NCBI GenBank assembly: GCA_000620545.1
Contig: JIBA01000013.1
Location: 551,277-615,276 of the forward strand
Length of the DNA stretch: 64,000 nt
Direction: 5' to 3'
Source of the DNA: Intrasporangiaceae bacterium URHB0013
GTDB lineage: Bacteria > Actinomycetota > Actinomycetes > Actinomycetales > Dermatophilaceae
Each line of letters starts with the position of its first letter. Positions within the stretch are counted from its first letter, which is position 1. Below are positions 23,855-34,189 of the stretch, one piece after another. The notes under the pieces were generated by a model. That model did no database searches, was not told the DNA's origin, and was given only the letters and a program-made list of their open reading frames with translations. The position numbers were made by a program, and so were the translations under genes.

Positions 23855-24979
23855 GTGAGGGGGCACGCCGGATCGACGCGACACGAGGCCGTATGCCGCC
23901 TGGAGCAGCGTGTCGTCCGGCCCAGCCAGCCGGGTCGGCGAAGCCAGGGCGTCGAGCACGACGAAGCGCAGCGTCGAGCCGCGCGACTTCTTGTCTCGCC
24001 GCATCGCCGTGAGCAGCTCGTCCCAGCGGCCACCGGCATATGCCGTCGGGAGGCCGAGGGACTCGAGGACGGAGCGGTGCCGGGACACGAGCGCGTCGCC
24101 CTCGGGGCCGGTCAGGTGACCGGTGAGGCGGGCGAGCTCGGCGACGTAGACCATGCCCACGCTGACCGCCTCGCCGTGCCGCCAGGTGTAGTGCTCGACC
24201 TGCTCGATGGCGTGGCCGAACGTGTGGCCGTAGTTGAGGATCTCGCGCAGTGAGCTCTCCCGAAGGTCTGCGGCGACCACCTCGGCCTTGACTCGGACGG
24301 CGCGCTCGATGAGCTCACGCAGGTGCGGGTTGGCGGCACTGCGTGCGCGGTCGACGTCGTCGGCGACCGCGGACTCGATCAGGTCGAGGATGACGGGGTC
24401 GGCGATGAAGCCGCACTTGACGACCTCCGCGAGGCCCGCGACGAGGTCGTCGCGGGGCAGGGTCGCGAGGACGTCGACGTCGCAGAGCACGCCCGAAGGC
24501 GGGTGGAATGCACCGACGAGGTTCTTCCCCTCGGTGGTGTTGATGCCGGTCTTGCCACCGACGGCCGCGTCGACCATGCCGAGCAGGGTCGTCGGCACCT
24601 GCACGACCCGCACGCCCCGCAGCCACGACGCGGCGACGAACCCAGCGAGGTCGGTGACCGTGCCACCGCCCACCCCCACGACCGAGTCGGTGCGGGTGAA
24701 GCCCGCACGACCGAGGCGACCCCAGAGCTCGGCTGCGACGGCGCCGGTCTTGGCGCCCTCGGCATCAGGCACCTCGGCGACGTGGACGGCATACCCCCTC
24801 GCCTCGAGGGCTGTGCTCACCCGCGCGGTCAGCTCGGGCAGTGTCGGCGGGTGGACGACGAGGACGCGCTCGACGTCACCACCGAGGAGGTCACCGACCC
24901 GGTCGAGCACGCCCGAGCCGATGACGACGTCGTAGTCGTCACCGACGGGGATCGTGGTCGCGCCGGTCGGCTCAGTCAC
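23852..24979 (-). CDS. aroB: 3-Dehydroquinate synthase
   Basis: A 375-residue NAD-dependent enzyme from GTG 24979 ([16 protein letters not shown]), overlapping the aroK stop by 4 nt. Signatures are GVGGGTVTDLAGFVAASWLRG, PTTLLGMVDAAVGGKTGIN, the zinc ligand region AEVVKCGFIADP and NYGHTFGHAIE. The ordinary length supports this start over the much longer frame. Confidence 0.96.
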   Translation of the reverse strand: MTEPTGATTIPVGDDYDVVIGSGVLDRVGDLLGGDVERVLVVHPPTLPELTARVSTALEARGYAVHVAEVPDAEGAKTGAVAAELWGRLGRAGFTRTDSVVGVGGGTVTDLAGFVAASWLRGVRVVQVPTTLLGMVDAAVGGKTGINTTEGKNLVGAFHPPSGVLCDVDVLATLPRDDLVAGLAEVVKCGFIADPVILDLIESAVADDVDRARSAANPHLRELIERAVRVKAEVVAADLRESSLREILNYGHTFGHAIEQVEHYTWRHGEAVSVGMVYVAELARLTGHLTGPEGDALVSRHRSVLESLGLPTAYAGGRWDELLTAMRRDKKSRGSTLRFVVLDALASPTRLAGPDDTLLQAAYGLVSRRSGVPPH

Positions 24980-25500
24980 GGACGCGCCGCCTCGAGCTCG
25001 GCGACCACGAGGTCGACCACCTCGTCGGGAGTGCGCCCCGCGGTGTCGACGCGCACAATCGCGACGCGCTCGTAGGTCGGGCGCCGGAGGTTCATCATCG
25101 CCACCCACGATGCGCGCGGGTTGACCGACAGCAGCGGCCGGGAGCGGTCGAAGCCGATGCGCCTGCTGGCGTCGGCGATCGCGACGTCGAGGAAGACGAC
25201 GGTGTGGCCGGCGAGGGCCACCTCGGTGAGAGGGTCCATGACGGCTCCTCCGCCGAGCGCGACCACGCCGGCCTCCTCGGCGAGTGCGCGAGCCACCTCG
25301 GCGCGCTCGAGGTCGCGGAAGACCGACTCTCCGTCGTCGACGAAGATGTCGGAGATTGAACGTCCTTGGGCGGCCTCGATCGCGGCGTCGACGTCGTGGA
25401 ACGCGACGCCGAGTCGTGACGCGAGGACCCGGCCGACGGTGGTCTTGCCGGCGCCGGGCGGGCCGACGACGACGGCGACCGGGCGGGTGGGTTCGTTCAC
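24976..25500 (-). CDS. aroK: Shikimate kinase
   Basis: A 174-residue kinase from GTG 25500 ([21 protein letters not shown]), making a GTGA overlap with the aroC stop; a second GTG one codon earlier (25503) is equally possible. The P-loop GPPGAGKTT, the DVDAAIE shikimate region, [10 protein letters not shown] and DRSRPLLS lid are present. Confidence 0.95.
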   Translation of the reverse strand: MNEPTRPVAVVVGPPGAGKTTVGRVLASRLGVAFHDVDAAIEAAQGRSISDIFVDDGESVFRDLERAEVARALAEEAGVVALGGGAVMDPLTEVALAGHTVVFLDVAIADASRRIGFDRSRPLLSVNPRASWVAMMNLRRPTYERVAIVRVDTAGRTPDEVVDLVVAELEAARP

Positions 25501-26717
25501 CACGTGCGCAGCCCCTCACGGATGCCGGCGAGGTATGCCGTGTGGTTGCGAGAGGTCTCAGCCACCGAGTCACCGCCGAACTTCTCGAGGCACGACCGCG
25601 CGAGGACGAGGGCGACCATCGCCTCGGCCACGACGCCCGCAGCCGGCACGGCGCAGACGTCGGAGCGCTGGTGGATCGCCGTCGCGGCCTCACCCGTGGA
25701 GACGTCCACCGTGGACAGGGCACGCGGCACGGTGCTGATCGGCTTCATCGCCGCGCGGACCCGGAGCACCTGACCGGTCGACATGCCGCCCTCCGTGCCG
25801 CCCGCGCGGCCGGTGCGCCGGGTGATGACGCCGTCGATCAGCTCCATCTCGTCGTGCGCCACGGAGCCGCGTCGGCGTGCGGTCTCGAAGCCGTCGCCGA
25901 CCTCGACTCCCTTGATCGCCTGGATGCTCATGAGCGCCTGCGCGAGCTGGCCGTCCAGCCTGCGGTCCCAGTGCACGTGCGACCCGAGGCCGGGGGGCAC
26001 GCCGTAGGCGAGCACCTCGACGATACCGCCCAGGGTGTCGCCGTCCTTCCTGGCCGCGTCGACCTCGGCGACCATCGCGGCCGACCCCTCCGGGTCGAGG
26101 GCGCGCACGGGGTCGGCGTCGAGGCGCTCGACGTCGTCGGGCGTCGGCAGCGCCGCAGCCGCCGGCACCCCGGCCGCGCCGATCGAGACGGTGTGGGAGA
26201 CGAGGCGGATGCCGTAGGACTGCTCGAGGAAGCGGGCCGCGACCTCACCGAGCGCGACCCGGGCTGCGGTCTCGCGGGCCGAGGCCCGCTCGAGCACCGG
26301 ACGCGCGTCCTCGTGGCCGTACTTCTGCATGCCCACGAGGTCGGCGTGGCCGGGCCGGGGGCGCGTCAGCGGCTTGTTGCGCGCGACCTCCTTCTCGGCG
26401 TTGACGTCGTCGGAGGCGGCATAGGCCTCGTCACTGACGGCCTCGGGGCTCATGACGGTCGTCCACTTGGGCCACTCGCTGTTGCCGATCCGGACCGCCA
26501 GGGGCGAACCGAGTGTCACACCGTGCCGCAGCCCACCGAGGAACTCGACCTCGTCCTGCTCGAACTTCATCCGCGCGCCGCGGCCGTAGCCGAGGCGGCG
26601 GCGTGACAGGGCCGCCTGAAGGTCCTTCGCGCCGACCTCGACACCTGCCGGGAGCCCCTCGATCATGGCGACGAGTGCGGGACCGTGCGACTCACCAGCC
26701 GTCAACCAACGCAACAT
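25497..26717 (-). CDS. aroC: Chorismate synthase
   Basis: A 406-residue FMN-dependent enzyme from ATG 26717 with GGAGG 8 nt upstream. It shows the family signatures [64 protein letters not shown] and [10 protein letters not shown]. It is the head of a coupled aroC-aroK-aroB run. Confidence 0.97.
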   Translation of the reverse strand: MLRWLTAGESHGPALVAMIEGLPAGVEVGAKDLQAALSRRRLGYGRGARMKFEQDEVEFLGGLRHGVTLGSPLAVRIGNSEWPKWTTVMSPEAVSDEAYAASDDVNAEKEVARNKPLTRPRPGHADLVGMQKYGHEDARPVLERASARETAARVALGEVAARFLEQSYGIRLVSHTVSIGAAGVPAAAALPTPDDVERLDADPVRALDPEGSAAMVAEVDAARKDGDTLGGIVEVLAYGVPPGLGSHVHWDRRLDGQLAQALMSIQAIKGVEVGDGFETARRRGSVAHDEMELIDGVITRRTGRAGGTEGGMSTGQVLRVRAAMKPISTVPRALSTVDVSTGEAATAIHQRSDVCAVPAAGVVAEAMVALVLARSCLEKFGGDSVAETSRNHTAYLAGIREGLRTW

Positions 26718-26800
26718 GTCCCGATCCTCCCACGCGCTCCGACGCCGCTCCCGACGCGCCCGCTCAGCGGGACCAACCGTCGGCCGGGGGCTCCACCCGG

Positions 26801-27502
26801 TCAGAAGAGCGGGCGCACCTCGACGACGAGGGAGATGAGCAGGCCGAGCAGCATCCACGGACCGAAGGCGATGTCGTCCTTGCGCGTGCCGCGTCGTAGG
26901 ACGAGGCGCACGAGCCCGTACACGCCCGCGAGGATGAAGGCGGCATACGACGCGACGAGCGTCGTCGACACGCTGACGTAGCCCGTGGCGAGCCCGACGA
27001 GCCCGGCGAGCGTGACGTCGCCGTAGCCGAAGCCGCTGCCGAGCAGCGCCGCCACGAGCGCGAGCACGAAGTAGATCGTCCAGAGCACGCCTCCGGCGAT
27101 CGCCGCCCGCTTCAGCGCCTCCCAGTCACCCGACGCGAGGGATGCGAGGGCGAGCTGCCCCACCAGCAGCGGGTATGCCGGCCGCGTCAGTCCGCGCGGC
27201 AGCCGGTGCACGTCCGCGTCGACCCAGGCGAGGGCGACGGCGACGAACGCGAAACCGAGGTAGGCGGGCGTGAGTGCCCACTGCGACAGGGGTCCGAAGC
27301 GCCACCCGAGCAGCGCCCACAGGACGGCGAGGGCGACCGGCACGATGGCCGGCGACACCCTGGGCGGGGGCCCGGTCTCGTCGTCGAGCCGGTAGCCGCC
27401 CGTCGCGAGACGACGCCGGAGGACCTCCCCGACGGCTGCACCGGCAACGCCCAGGGCGAGGACGAACCACCACGGCGTCCCGGGAGCCGCGGCCCATGTC
27501 AT
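26801..27502 (-). CDS. Prepilin peptidase, A24 type
   Basis: A 233-residue membrane protein with about seven hydrophobic helices. The two catalytic aspartates are in [14 protein letters not shown] and [15 protein letters not shown], the signature of GXGD aspartyl proteases. The zinc-type CxxC methylase domain of full-length PilD is absent. ATG 27502 is chosen; an in-frame extension upstream overlaps aroE. Its place inside the aro cluster is common in Micrococcales by my recollection, but no pilin genes are in the window, so its substrates are elsewhere. Confidence 0.85.
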   Translation of the reverse strand: MTWAAAPGTPWWFVLALGVAGAAVGEVLRRRLATGGYRLDDETGPPPRVSPAIVPVALAVLWALLGWRFGPLSQWALTPAYLGFAFVAVALAWVDADVHRLPRGLTRPAYPLLVGQLALASLASGDWEALKRAAIAGGVLWTIYFVLALVAALLGSGFGYGDVTLAGLVGLATGYVSVSTTLVASYAAFILAGVYGLVRLVLRRGTRKDDIAFGPWMLLGLLISLVVEVRPLF

Positions 27503-27510
27503 CGGTGGGA

Positions 27511-28374
27511 TCACCGGGCATCGTGGGCGTCGCGCAGCGCCGCCTGCAGGGCCCGCGACATCGCGGCGAGGGGAGCCGGACGGCCGGTCATGAGGCGCAC
27601 CTGCTCGGTGGCCTGGTGCAGCAGCATGTCCGTGCCCTCGGCGACGACCCACCCACGCTCGCGAGACGTTCGTTGCAGGGCGGTCTCGCCCGAGCCGTAG
27701 ACGACGTCGAGGACCACGGGACGGCTCTGGCCCTGGGGTGCCGCGGGGAAGGCGTCGAGGCCCGGTATCGAAGCTGGTGGCACGGTGCTGACGACCGCGT
27801 CGACGTCGGCGGCGGCGCTCCACTCCCCCAGGCCGACCACGCTGACGGCCAGCCCCGCTGCCTCGGCCTGGGCGCGCGTCTCCGGGCGGATCCGGTCACG
27901 GACCATGAACACCACGCGAGCAGCGGACGCCGTCACGGCGGCCAGCGCGGAGCGGGCGGTGGCCCCGGAGCCGACGACGAGCACGGTGGACGGGTCGGCG
28001 CACCCGGCGAGGCGCAGTGCTGTCGAGATGCCGTGGACGTCGGTGTTGTGCGCGGTCCAGCCCTGCGGTTCCGCCTCGTCGCGCACCAGGGTGTTGGCCG
28101 CACCAGTGGCGCCTGCGACGGGGCTCACCGTGGTCGCTGCCCGCAGCGCGACCTCCTTGAGCGGCATCGTCAGCGACAGGCCGACGTAGGAACCGTCCAG
28201 CCCCGCGAGGGCGTCGGCGAAGCCGGCCTCGTCGACCTCGCACCGGTCGTAGGACCAGTCGCGCAGGCCCAGGGCTGCATACGCGGCCCGGTGCAGCACG
28301 GGCGAGAGCGAGTGGGTGATGGGGCTGCCCCACACCGCGCAGTGGCGGGCGACGCCGCGCCCCTCGTTCAGCAC
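27511..28374 (-). CDS. aroE: Shikimate dehydrogenase
   Basis: A 287-residue NADP-dependent enzyme with WGSPITHSLSPVLHRAAY (shikimate binding), LTMPLKEVALRAA (catalytic Lys), ANTLVRDE, HNTDVHGI and VLVVGSGATARSALAA. The GTG at 28374 (VLNEGRGVARHCAVW) overlaps the mltG stop by 7 nt. It reads toward the prepilin peptidase gene 8 nt on. Confidence 0.93.
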   Translation of the reverse strand: MLNEGRGVARHCAVWGSPITHSLSPVLHRAAYAALGLRDWSYDRCEVDEAGFADALAGLDGSYVGLSLTMPLKEVALRAATTVSPVAGATGAANTLVRDEAEPQGWTAHNTDVHGISTALRLAGCADPSTVLVVGSGATARSALAAVTASAARVVFMVRDRIRPETRAQAEAAGLAVSVVGLGEWSAAADVDAVVSTVPPASIPGLDAFPAAPQGQSRPVVLDVVYGSGETALQRTSRERGWVVAEGTDMLLHQATEQVRLMTGRPAPLAAMSRALQAALRDAHDAR

Positions 28375-29618
28375 TTGCCCTTGTTGTCCGTGCACCACTT
28401 CTGGAACTGCGCCACGTTGCGCTGGTGCTCCTCGTAGGTCGCCGCGAACTTCGTCTCACCCGTGGCGAGGTCGACCGTCACGAAGTAGAGCCACGGTCCG
28501 GCCACGGGGGCGGCGGCCGCCTCGAGGGCGCTCTCGCCGGGGTTGGAGATGGGTCCGGGTGGCAGGCCGGCGAAGCGGCGGGTGTTGTAGGGGCTGCCGC
28601 TGTCGAGCATCTGCTGCGTGGGGACGCCCCGCTTCTTGAAGATGTAGTTGACCGTCGAGTCGAAGCCCAGCGACATCTTGCCGGCGAGGCGGTTCTCGAC
28701 GACGCGGGCGACCCGGGAGCGGTCGGCCTCGTTCTGCGCCTCACCCTCGACGAGGCTCGCGACCGTGACGACGTGCTCCATCCGGTCCGGCGTGATGCCG
28801 AGGGCGTCGAGCCGCTTCGTCGACTCCGCGACCATCTGCTTGAGCTGGTCGAGCGCCGTCGCGGTGGGGCCGAACTCGTAGCTCGCGGGGAAGAGGTAGC
28901 CCTCGATGTTGCCCTTGGCCGACGGCGGCAACCCGAGCTCGGAGACCTTCTTGGCCGCGGCGGTGTACTCGGCGACGGGGATGCCGGACGACTTCGACAG
29001 CTTGGCGTAGATCTCGCTCGCCCAGAGCCCCTCGGGGATGACGACGCGCGTGATGAGGCGGTTCTTGGGGTCGACGAGGATCTTGAGGGCGTCTGCCGCC
29101 GCCATCTGCTTCTTCATCTCGTAGACGCCCGGCTGGATCCCGGCGCTCTTCGGGTCGTTGTTGGCGGCCTCGATGAAGGCCTTGCTCGTCTTGACGACGT
29201 CCTGCTCGGCGAGGGTCTTGGCGATCATGCTGCCGCCCGCGCCCTGGTCGACCGTCACGCGGATCTCTCCCGTGCCGGGTCCCGGGTAGTCGTTGGACTC
29301 GAGGAAACCCTCCACGACGGGCCGAAGCGCCTTGTAGGCGACGGCCACGCCACCACCGATGACGGCGAGCGCGAGCACGATGACGACGATGCGGCGGAAG
29401 ATCGACGGCTTGCCTCGCGGCGCACCGCCCTTGGCGTCCTTGCCCGCGCGACGGTTGCTGCGCCGGCGGGCGGCGAGCTCCTGCTCACGCAGCTCGCGCC
29501 GGCTCAGCGGGGGCGCGGCGTGCGCCTCGTCGACGTGCTCGACGTGCTCGACGTGCTCGACGTGCTCGATGGTCTCTTCGTGGTCGCCGAAGATGGACGA
29601 CTCGAGATGGTCCTTCAT
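28368..29618 (-). CDS. mltG: Endolytic peptidoglycan transglycosylase MltG-like (YceG family)
   Basis: A 416-residue bitopic membrane protein. An acidic and basic cytoplasmic N-terminus (1-75) with EHV repeated four times precedes one membrane helix (RIVVIVLALAVIGGGVAVAY, about 76-95). The extracellular catalytic domain has VVIPEGLWASEIYAKL, EGYLFPASYEF and the catalytic Glu in ASLVEGEAQNEADR, then SPYNTRRFAGLPPGPISNPG. It terminates or trims nascent glycan strands. ATG 29618 overlaps the ruvX stop by 4 nt. Confidence 0.94.
   Translation of the reverse strand: MKDHLESSIFGDHEETIEHVEHVEHVEHVDEAHAAPPLSRRELREQELAARRRSNRRAGKDAKGGAPRGKPSIFRRIVVIVLALAVIGGGVAVAYKALRPVVEGFLESNDYPGPGTGEIRVTVDQGAGGSMIAKTLAEQDVVKTSKAFIEAANNDPKSAGIQPGVYEMKKQMAAADALKILVDPKNRLITRVVIPEGLWASEIYAKLSKSSGIPVAEYTAAAKKVSELGLPPSAKGNIEGYLFPASYEFGPTATALDQLKQMVAESTKRLDALGITPDRMEHVVTVASLVEGEAQNEADRSRVARVVENRLAGKMSLGFDSTVNYIFKKRGVPTQQMLDSGSPYNTRRFAGLPPGPISNPGESALEAAAAPVAGPWLYFVTVDLATGETKFAATYEEHQRNVAQFQKWCTDNKGKC
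29531..29566. repeat. Four tandem 9-bp repeats in mltG
   Basis: The unit CGACGTGCT repeats four times without interruption and encodes Glu-His-Val four times in the cytoplasmic tail of MltG. It is in frame, so copy-number change would lengthen or shorten a His-rich stretch without breaking the gene. Confidence 0.9.
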
Positions 29619-30121
29619 CGGCGACGTTCCTTCTTCCGTTTGCCCCCCGGCGTGACGATTTCCCCTGGTGGCCTGCCCGACAGCACCTCGGTGTCGAGGG
29701 CCGACTGCAGGATGAGTACCGCAGCGGCCTGGTCGACGACGGCCCGTTGCCCCCGACCCGGGACGCCGCTGTCGCGTAGTCTGCGGTGCGCGTCCACGGT
29801 GGTCAAGCGTTCATCGACCATCCGCACCCCCACCGTACCCAGACGGGCCGCGAGCCGACCGGCGTAGTCGCGTGCGATGCGCGCGGCCTCGCCCTCCTGG
29901 CCGGAGAGCAACCGCGGCAGGCCCACGACGACCTCGATGGCCGCCAGCTCGTGCGCGAGGGCGACGATGGCGTCGACGTCGCTGTCGGCCTCGACGTCCC
30001 GGGGCAGGGTGCGCACCGGGTGGGCGAGCACACCCGAGGCGTCCGACGCCGCGACGCCGACGCGGGCGTTGCCCACGTCGACGCCGACGCGTGGCCCGGG
30101 ACGGGAACGGAACTCGGCCAA
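29615..30121 (-). CDS. ruvX: Putative pre-16S rRNA nuclease / Holliday junction resolvase-like RuvX (YqgF)
   Basis: A 168-residue RNase H-fold protein from TTG 30121 (LAEFRSRPGPRVGVDVGNARVG), 2 nt after the alaS stop. Acidic active-site residues are in VGVDVGNARVGVA, VVGLPRLLSG and RMVDERLTTVDAHRRL, DQAAAVLIL. The C-terminus is a short basic tail. Confidence 0.92.
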   Translation of the reverse strand: MAEFRSRPGPRVGVDVGNARVGVAASDASGVLAHPVRTLPRDVEADSDVDAIVALAHELAAIEVVVGLPRLLSGQEGEAARIARDYAGRLAARLGTVGVRMVDERLTTVDAHRRLRDSGVPGRGQRAVVDQAAAVLILQSALDTEVLSGRPPGEIVTPGGKRKKERRR

Positions 30122-30123
30122 GG

Positions 30124-32796
30124 TCAGGCGCCTCGGTTGCGGAGCTGGTCCTCGACGGCGCCGAGAGCGGCCGAGACGCGCGTCGCGCCGGTGCCCCCAC
30201 CCTGGGCGAGGTCGTCCTTGCCGCCGCCCCCGCCGCCGAGCGCCTGGGCGGCGAGCTTGACGAAGGCCCCGGCCTTGAGACCGATCTCGCGGGCTCGCTC
30301 GTTCGTCGCGACGATGACGACCGGGCGGCCACCGGCCACGGACGCCATCGACACGAGCACCGGGCGGTCGTTGCCGAGTCGGCCGCGCACGTCGGTCACG
30401 AGCTTGCGCAGGTCGTCGCCGGTGACGCCGTCTCCCGCGTCGTGGCTGACGAAGGTCACGCCGGTGATGTCGCGCGCCGACTGGACGAGACCGGACGCAG
30501 CTCCCAGCACCTGGCTCTGGCGCACCGCGGCGATCTCCTTCTCGGCGTCGCGGAGGCGGCCGAGGATGCTCGCGATGCGGTCGGGCAGCTCGTCGCGTCG
30601 CACCCCGAGCGTGTCGGTGAGCTGGCTGACGATCGTCGCCTCACGGGCGAGGTGGGAGTACGCGTCGGCGCCGACGAGCGCTTCGACGCGGCGCACGCCG
30701 GAGCCGATCGAGCTCTCGCCGAGGAGCTTGACGACACCGATCTGACCGACGCGTGGCGTGTGCGTGCCCACGCACAGCTCGCGGGACCACTCGCCGATGG
30801 ACACGACGCGTACGCGCTCGCCGTACTTCTCACCGAAGAGGGCCATCGCTCCGAGCTTCTTCGCCGCGTCGATGGCCATGACGTCGGCCGTGACGGGCAG
30901 GTCGTCGAGCAGCACGGCGTTGATCCGGCCCTCGATCTCGCCCATCGCCGCCGCCGGCACCGCCTGGAGGGACTTGAAGTCGAAGCGCAACCGTCCCGGG
31001 GAGTTCTCCGAGCCGGCCTGCGTGGCCGTGTCGCCGAGTTCGTCGCGCAGCGCCTGGTGCACCATGTGGGTCGCGGTGTGCGCGCGGGAGATCGACCGGC
31101 GGCGCACGACGTCGACCTCGGCCTCGGCGTCCTCGCCGACGCCGACCTCGCCCTCGAGCACGGTCGCGCGGTGGACGACGAGACCCGTGATGGGGCGCTG
31201 GACGTCCGTGACCTCGAGAAGGGCGCCGTTCGCGAGGCGGATGTGACCGTGGTCGGCCTGCTGCCCACCGGACTCCGCGTAGAGCGGCGTGCGGTCGAGC
31301 ACGACCTCGACCTCGTCGCCGCGCCCGATCCGCTCGACGACGACGCCGTCTCGGATGAGGCCGCGGATCCGGGTGTCGGTCTGGGTCTGGTCGTAGCCGG
31401 TGAACTCCACGTCACGCCCGAGGGTGTCGGACAGCTGTCGGTAGACGCTCGTGTCCCCGTGTGCCGATCTCTTCGCCCGCGCATCGGCCTTGGCGCGGTC
31501 ACGCTGCTCGCCCATGAGTCGGCGGAAACCGGGTTCGTCGACCTGCAGTCCCTGCTCGGCCGCCATCTCGAGCGTCAGGTCGATCGGGAAGCCGTAGGTG
31601 TCGTGCAGGGCGAAGGCCTCGGACCCAGCCAAGGTCGTGGCACCCGACGACTTGGCCCGCGCCACGGCGGTGTCGAGGATCGTCGTGCCCGAGCTCAGCG
31701 TGCGTCGGAACGCGTCCTCCTCGGCGTACGCCACCTGGCTGATCCGGTGGAAGTCGGTCTCGAGCTCCGGGTAGGACGCCTTCATCCGTTCCATGCTCAC
31801 GGGGAGCAGCTGCTCGAGGGTCGGCGCGTCGACGCCGAGCAGCCGCATCGAGCGCACCGCCCGGCGCAGCAGGCGGCGCAGCACGTAGCCGCGGCCCTCG
31901 TTGCCCGGGGTGACACCGTCGCCGATGAGCATGAGGGAGCTGCGCACGTGGTCGGCCACGACGCGGAAGCGCACGTCGTCCTCGTGGTCGGAGCCGTAGC
32001 GACGGCCCGTCAGGTCCTCGGCAGCGGCGATGACGGGGAAGACCTCGTCGGTCTCGTAGATGTTGTCGACGCCCTGGAGCAGGAACGCGACGCGCTCGAG
32101 ACCCATGCCGGTGTCGATGTTGCGCTTCGGCAGCTCGCCCGCGATGTCGAAGTCCTCCTTCGACCGGACGTTCTCGAGCTCGTACTGCATGAAGACGAGG
32201 TTCCAGAACTCGAGGTAGCGGTCGCCCGCCTCCCAGTCGCCGTCGGCGCCGAACTCGGGGCCGCGGTCGAGCAGGATCTCGGAGCAGGGACCGCCGGGCC
32301 CGGCGACCCCCATGTTCCAGTAGTTGTCCTTGCGGCCGAGGCGCACGATGCGCTCGTCGGGCAGTCCTGCGATCTTCTTCCAGAGCGCGATGGCCTCGTC
32401 GTCCTCGTGGTACACGGACGCGTAGAGGTCCTTCTCCTCGAAGCCGAGGCCGCCCTCCGCCTGGCTGCGGGTGATGAGCTCCCAGGCGAGCTCGATGGCG
32501 CCCTCCTTGAAGTAGTCGCCGAAGCTGAAGTTGCCGTTCATCTGGAAGAACGTGCCGTGTCGGGTGGTCTTGCCGACCTCCTCGATGTCGAGGGTCCGGA
32601 CGCACTTCTGCACGCTCGTGGCACGCGAGAACTGCGGGGTCTCCTGGCCGAGGAAGTACGGCTTGAACGGGACCATGCCGGCGTTGACGAACAGCAGGTT
32701 CGGGTCCTCGTGCACGAGCGGCGCGCTGGGCACGACGGTATGGCCGCGGCTGCCGAAGTACGAGAGCCAGCGACGCCTGATCTCAGCGGTTTCCAT
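30124..32796 (-). CDS. alaS: Alanyl-tRNA synthetase
   Basis: An 890-residue enzyme with the class II catalytic core ([42 protein letters not shown]), an editing domain with zinc ligands [13 protein letters not shown] and [12 protein letters not shown], and a C-terminal DHH-associated domain with [15 protein letters not shown] 32796 is standard. It leads the ruvX-mltG-aroE run. Confidence 0.97.
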   Translation of the reverse strand: METAEIRRRWLSYFGSRGHTVVPSAPLVHEDPNLLFVNAGMVPFKPYFLGQETPQFSRATSVQKCVRTLDIEEVGKTTRHGTFFQMNGNFSFGDYFKEGAIELAWELITRSQAEGGLGFEEKDLYASVYHEDDEAIALWKKIAGLPDERIVRLGRKDNYWNMGVAGPGGPCSEILLDRGPEFGADGDWEAGDRYLEFWNLVFMQYELENVRSKEDFDIAGELPKRNIDTGMGLERVAFLLQGVDNIYETDEVFPVIAAAEDLTGRRYGSDHEDDVRFRVVADHVRSSLMLIGDGVTPGNEGRGYVLRRLLRRAVRSMRLLGVDAPTLEQLLPVSMERMKASYPELETDFHRISQVAYAEEDAFRRTLSSGTTILDTAVARAKSSGATTLAGSEAFALHDTYGFPIDLTLEMAAEQGLQVDEPGFRRLMGEQRDRAKADARAKRSAHGDTSVYRQLSDTLGRDVEFTGYDQTQTDTRIRGLIRDGVVVERIGRGDEVEVVLDRTPLYAESGGQQADHGHIRLANGALLEVTDVQRPITGLVVHRATVLEGEVGVGEDAEAEVDVVRRRSISRAHTATHMVHQALRDELGDTATQAGSENSPGRLRFDFKSLQAVPAAAMGEIEGRINAVLLDDLPVTADVMAIDAAKKLGAMALFGEKYGERVRVVSIGEWSRELCVGTHTPRVGQIGVVKLLGESSIGSGVRRVEALVGADAYSHLAREATIVSQLTDTLGVRRDELPDRIASILGRLRDAEKEIAAVRQSQVLGAASGLVQSARDITGVTFVSHDAGDGVTGDDLRKLVTDVRGRLGNDRPVLVSMASVAGGRPVVIVATNERAREIGLKAGAFVKLAAQALGGGGGGKDDLAQGGGTGATRVSAALGAVEDQLRNRGA

Positions 32797-33136
32797 GATG
32801 GGTCCTTGTGGTCGACAGGTGTGGTCTGCGGGAGGCCCGTCGCAGGTGCGGACGGGCAGGCGGGGCGGGGCCAGCTCGGCGCCTCACTGGCGCGCGGCTG
32901 ACCCCCGGGGAGCTCGCCTCGCCCGCTGCAGGCCCCCGCGCTGGGTCGGCCTGGGTCCCTCGTGGGCCACGTTCGTCGTCCTTCGATCGTCGGCGCACGC
33001 TCGCGCCGAGGTGGTTCAACCCTAACGGACCGCGTGAGAGTCGTCCCCCACCGATGCCCGGGTATGCCGCTGGGCCGACTCCCCCGTGCGGGAGCCGGCC
33101 CAGCGGCATACGTCGTGCGTTCCCGGTCGTCGGCGA
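32797..33136. other. 340-nt intergenic region between alaS and the peptide ABC operon
   Basis: No convincing gene is seen. It holds the alaS leader (about 220 nt), a candidate minus-strand -10 TAGGGT at 33019-33024, and a long stem-loop at 33062-33111. No T-box features (AGGGTGGNACCGCG box) were recognised on either strand. Confidence 0.6.
33062..33111 (-). terminator. Long stem-loop after the peptide transporter operon
   Basis: Arms GTATGCCGCTGGGCCG (33062-33077) and its exact complement (33096-33111) form 16 bp, extended by CTCCC/GGGAG after one mismatched position, with a six-base loop. It begins 26 nt after the oppF-like stop. There is no T tract on either strand, so it may terminate poorly or protect mRNA 3' ends. 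Each arm contains the recurring word GTATGCCG/CGGCATAC. Confidence 0.6.
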
Positions 33137-34189
33137 TCAGACCGAGTGCTCGACCTCGGCCACGAGGTCGGTCTTGACCTCCGCGAAGTGGCAGGCCTGC
33201 AGGTGGATGCCACCCTCGCGGAACGTGCGGGTCGCCTCGTCCGCCGTCGCCGAGACGAGCGGCGGCTCCTGCTCGGCGCAGATGTCCTGCGCCTTCCAGC
33301 ACCGGGTGCGGAAACGGCAGCCGCTCGGCGGGTCGATCGGGCTCGGCACGTCGCCGACCAGCCGGATGCGCTCCTTGGGAGCGCTGCCACGGGCGACGTT
33401 GATGTCGGGCGCCGCCGACAGCAGAGCTTGGGTGTACGGGTGCTCGGGAGTCTCGTAGATCTTCTTCTTGTCGCCGTACTCGACGATCTTGCCGAGGTAC
33501 ATCACCGCGACCTGGTCGCAGAAGTGACGCACGACGCCGAGGTCGTGCGCGACGAAGATGAAGGCGAGGTTGAGATCGTTGCGCAGGCTGGCCAGCAGGT
33601 TCATCACCTGTGCCTGGATCGACACGTCGAGTGCCGAGACCGGCTCGTCGGCGATGATCAGCTTCGGTTCGACCGCGAGGGCGCGGGCGATGCCGATGCG
33701 CTGGCGCTGGCCGCCGGAGAACTCCGACGGGTAACGGTTGATGTGCTCCGGGTTGAGGCCGACGAGCTCGAGCAGCTGCTGGACGCGGGCCTTCTCCTTG
33801 CCCTTGTGCAGGCCATGGACCCGAAGCGGCGTGCTGAGGATCGCCCCGACCGTGTGCCTCGGGTTCAGCGAGGAGTACGGGTCCTGGAAGATCATCTGCA
33901 CGTCACGGCGAATGTCGCGCAGCTCGTGCTCCTTGAGGTGCGTGATGTCACGCCCCTCGAACTCGATCTTGCCACCCGTCGGCTCGTCGAGCCGCGTCAC
34001 CAGACGCGAGGTCGTCGACTTGCCACAGCCGGACTCGCCCACGAGACCGAGCGTCTGGCCCTCCTTGACGGTGAAGCTGATGCCGTCGACGGCCTTGACC
34101 GTCGCCCGCACCATCCGCAGGCCCTGGACCTCGCGGAACGGGAAGTGGCGCTGGAGGTCGGTGACCTTGAGCAGCGTCTGGTCGGTCAT
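33137..34189 (-). CDS. Dipeptide/oligopeptide ABC transporter ATP-binding protein (OppF/DppF type)
   Basis: A 350-residue cytoplasmic ATPase with Walker [13 protein letters not shown], the Q-loop [13 protein letters not shown], signature [14 protein letters not shown], Walker [13 protein letters not shown] and a switch His in FVAHDLGVV. The C-terminal oligopeptide/dipeptide domain has [14 protein letters not shown], possible iron-sulfur cysteines seen in this family. ATG 34189 overlaps the upstream ATPase stop. Confidence 0.93.
   Translation of the reverse strand: MTDQTLLKVTDLQRHFPFREVQGLRMVRATVKAVDGISFTVKEGQTLGLVGESGCGKSTTSRLVTRLDEPTGGKIEFEGRDITHLKEHELRDIRRDVQMIFQDPYSSLNPRHTVGAILSTPLRVHGLHKGKEKARVQQLLELVGLNPEHINRYPSEFSGGQRQRIGIARALAVEPKLIIADEPVSALDVSIQAQVMNLLASLRNDLNLAFIFVAHDLGVVRHFCDQVAVMYLGKIVEYGDKKKIYETPEHPYTQALLSAAPDINVARGSAPKERIRLVGDVPSPIDPPSGCRFRTRCWKAQDICAEQEPPLVSATADEATRTFREGGIHLQACHFAEVKTDLVAEVEHSV

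Noticed and set aside
29872..32901. A 1009-codon open frame on the + strand
   Set aside because: Antisense shadow of alaS and ruvX; no recognisable motifs and biased composition.
32797..33060. Possible T-box leader before alaS
   Set aside because: No T-box sequence, specifier loop or terminator with T tract could be found in the long leader.
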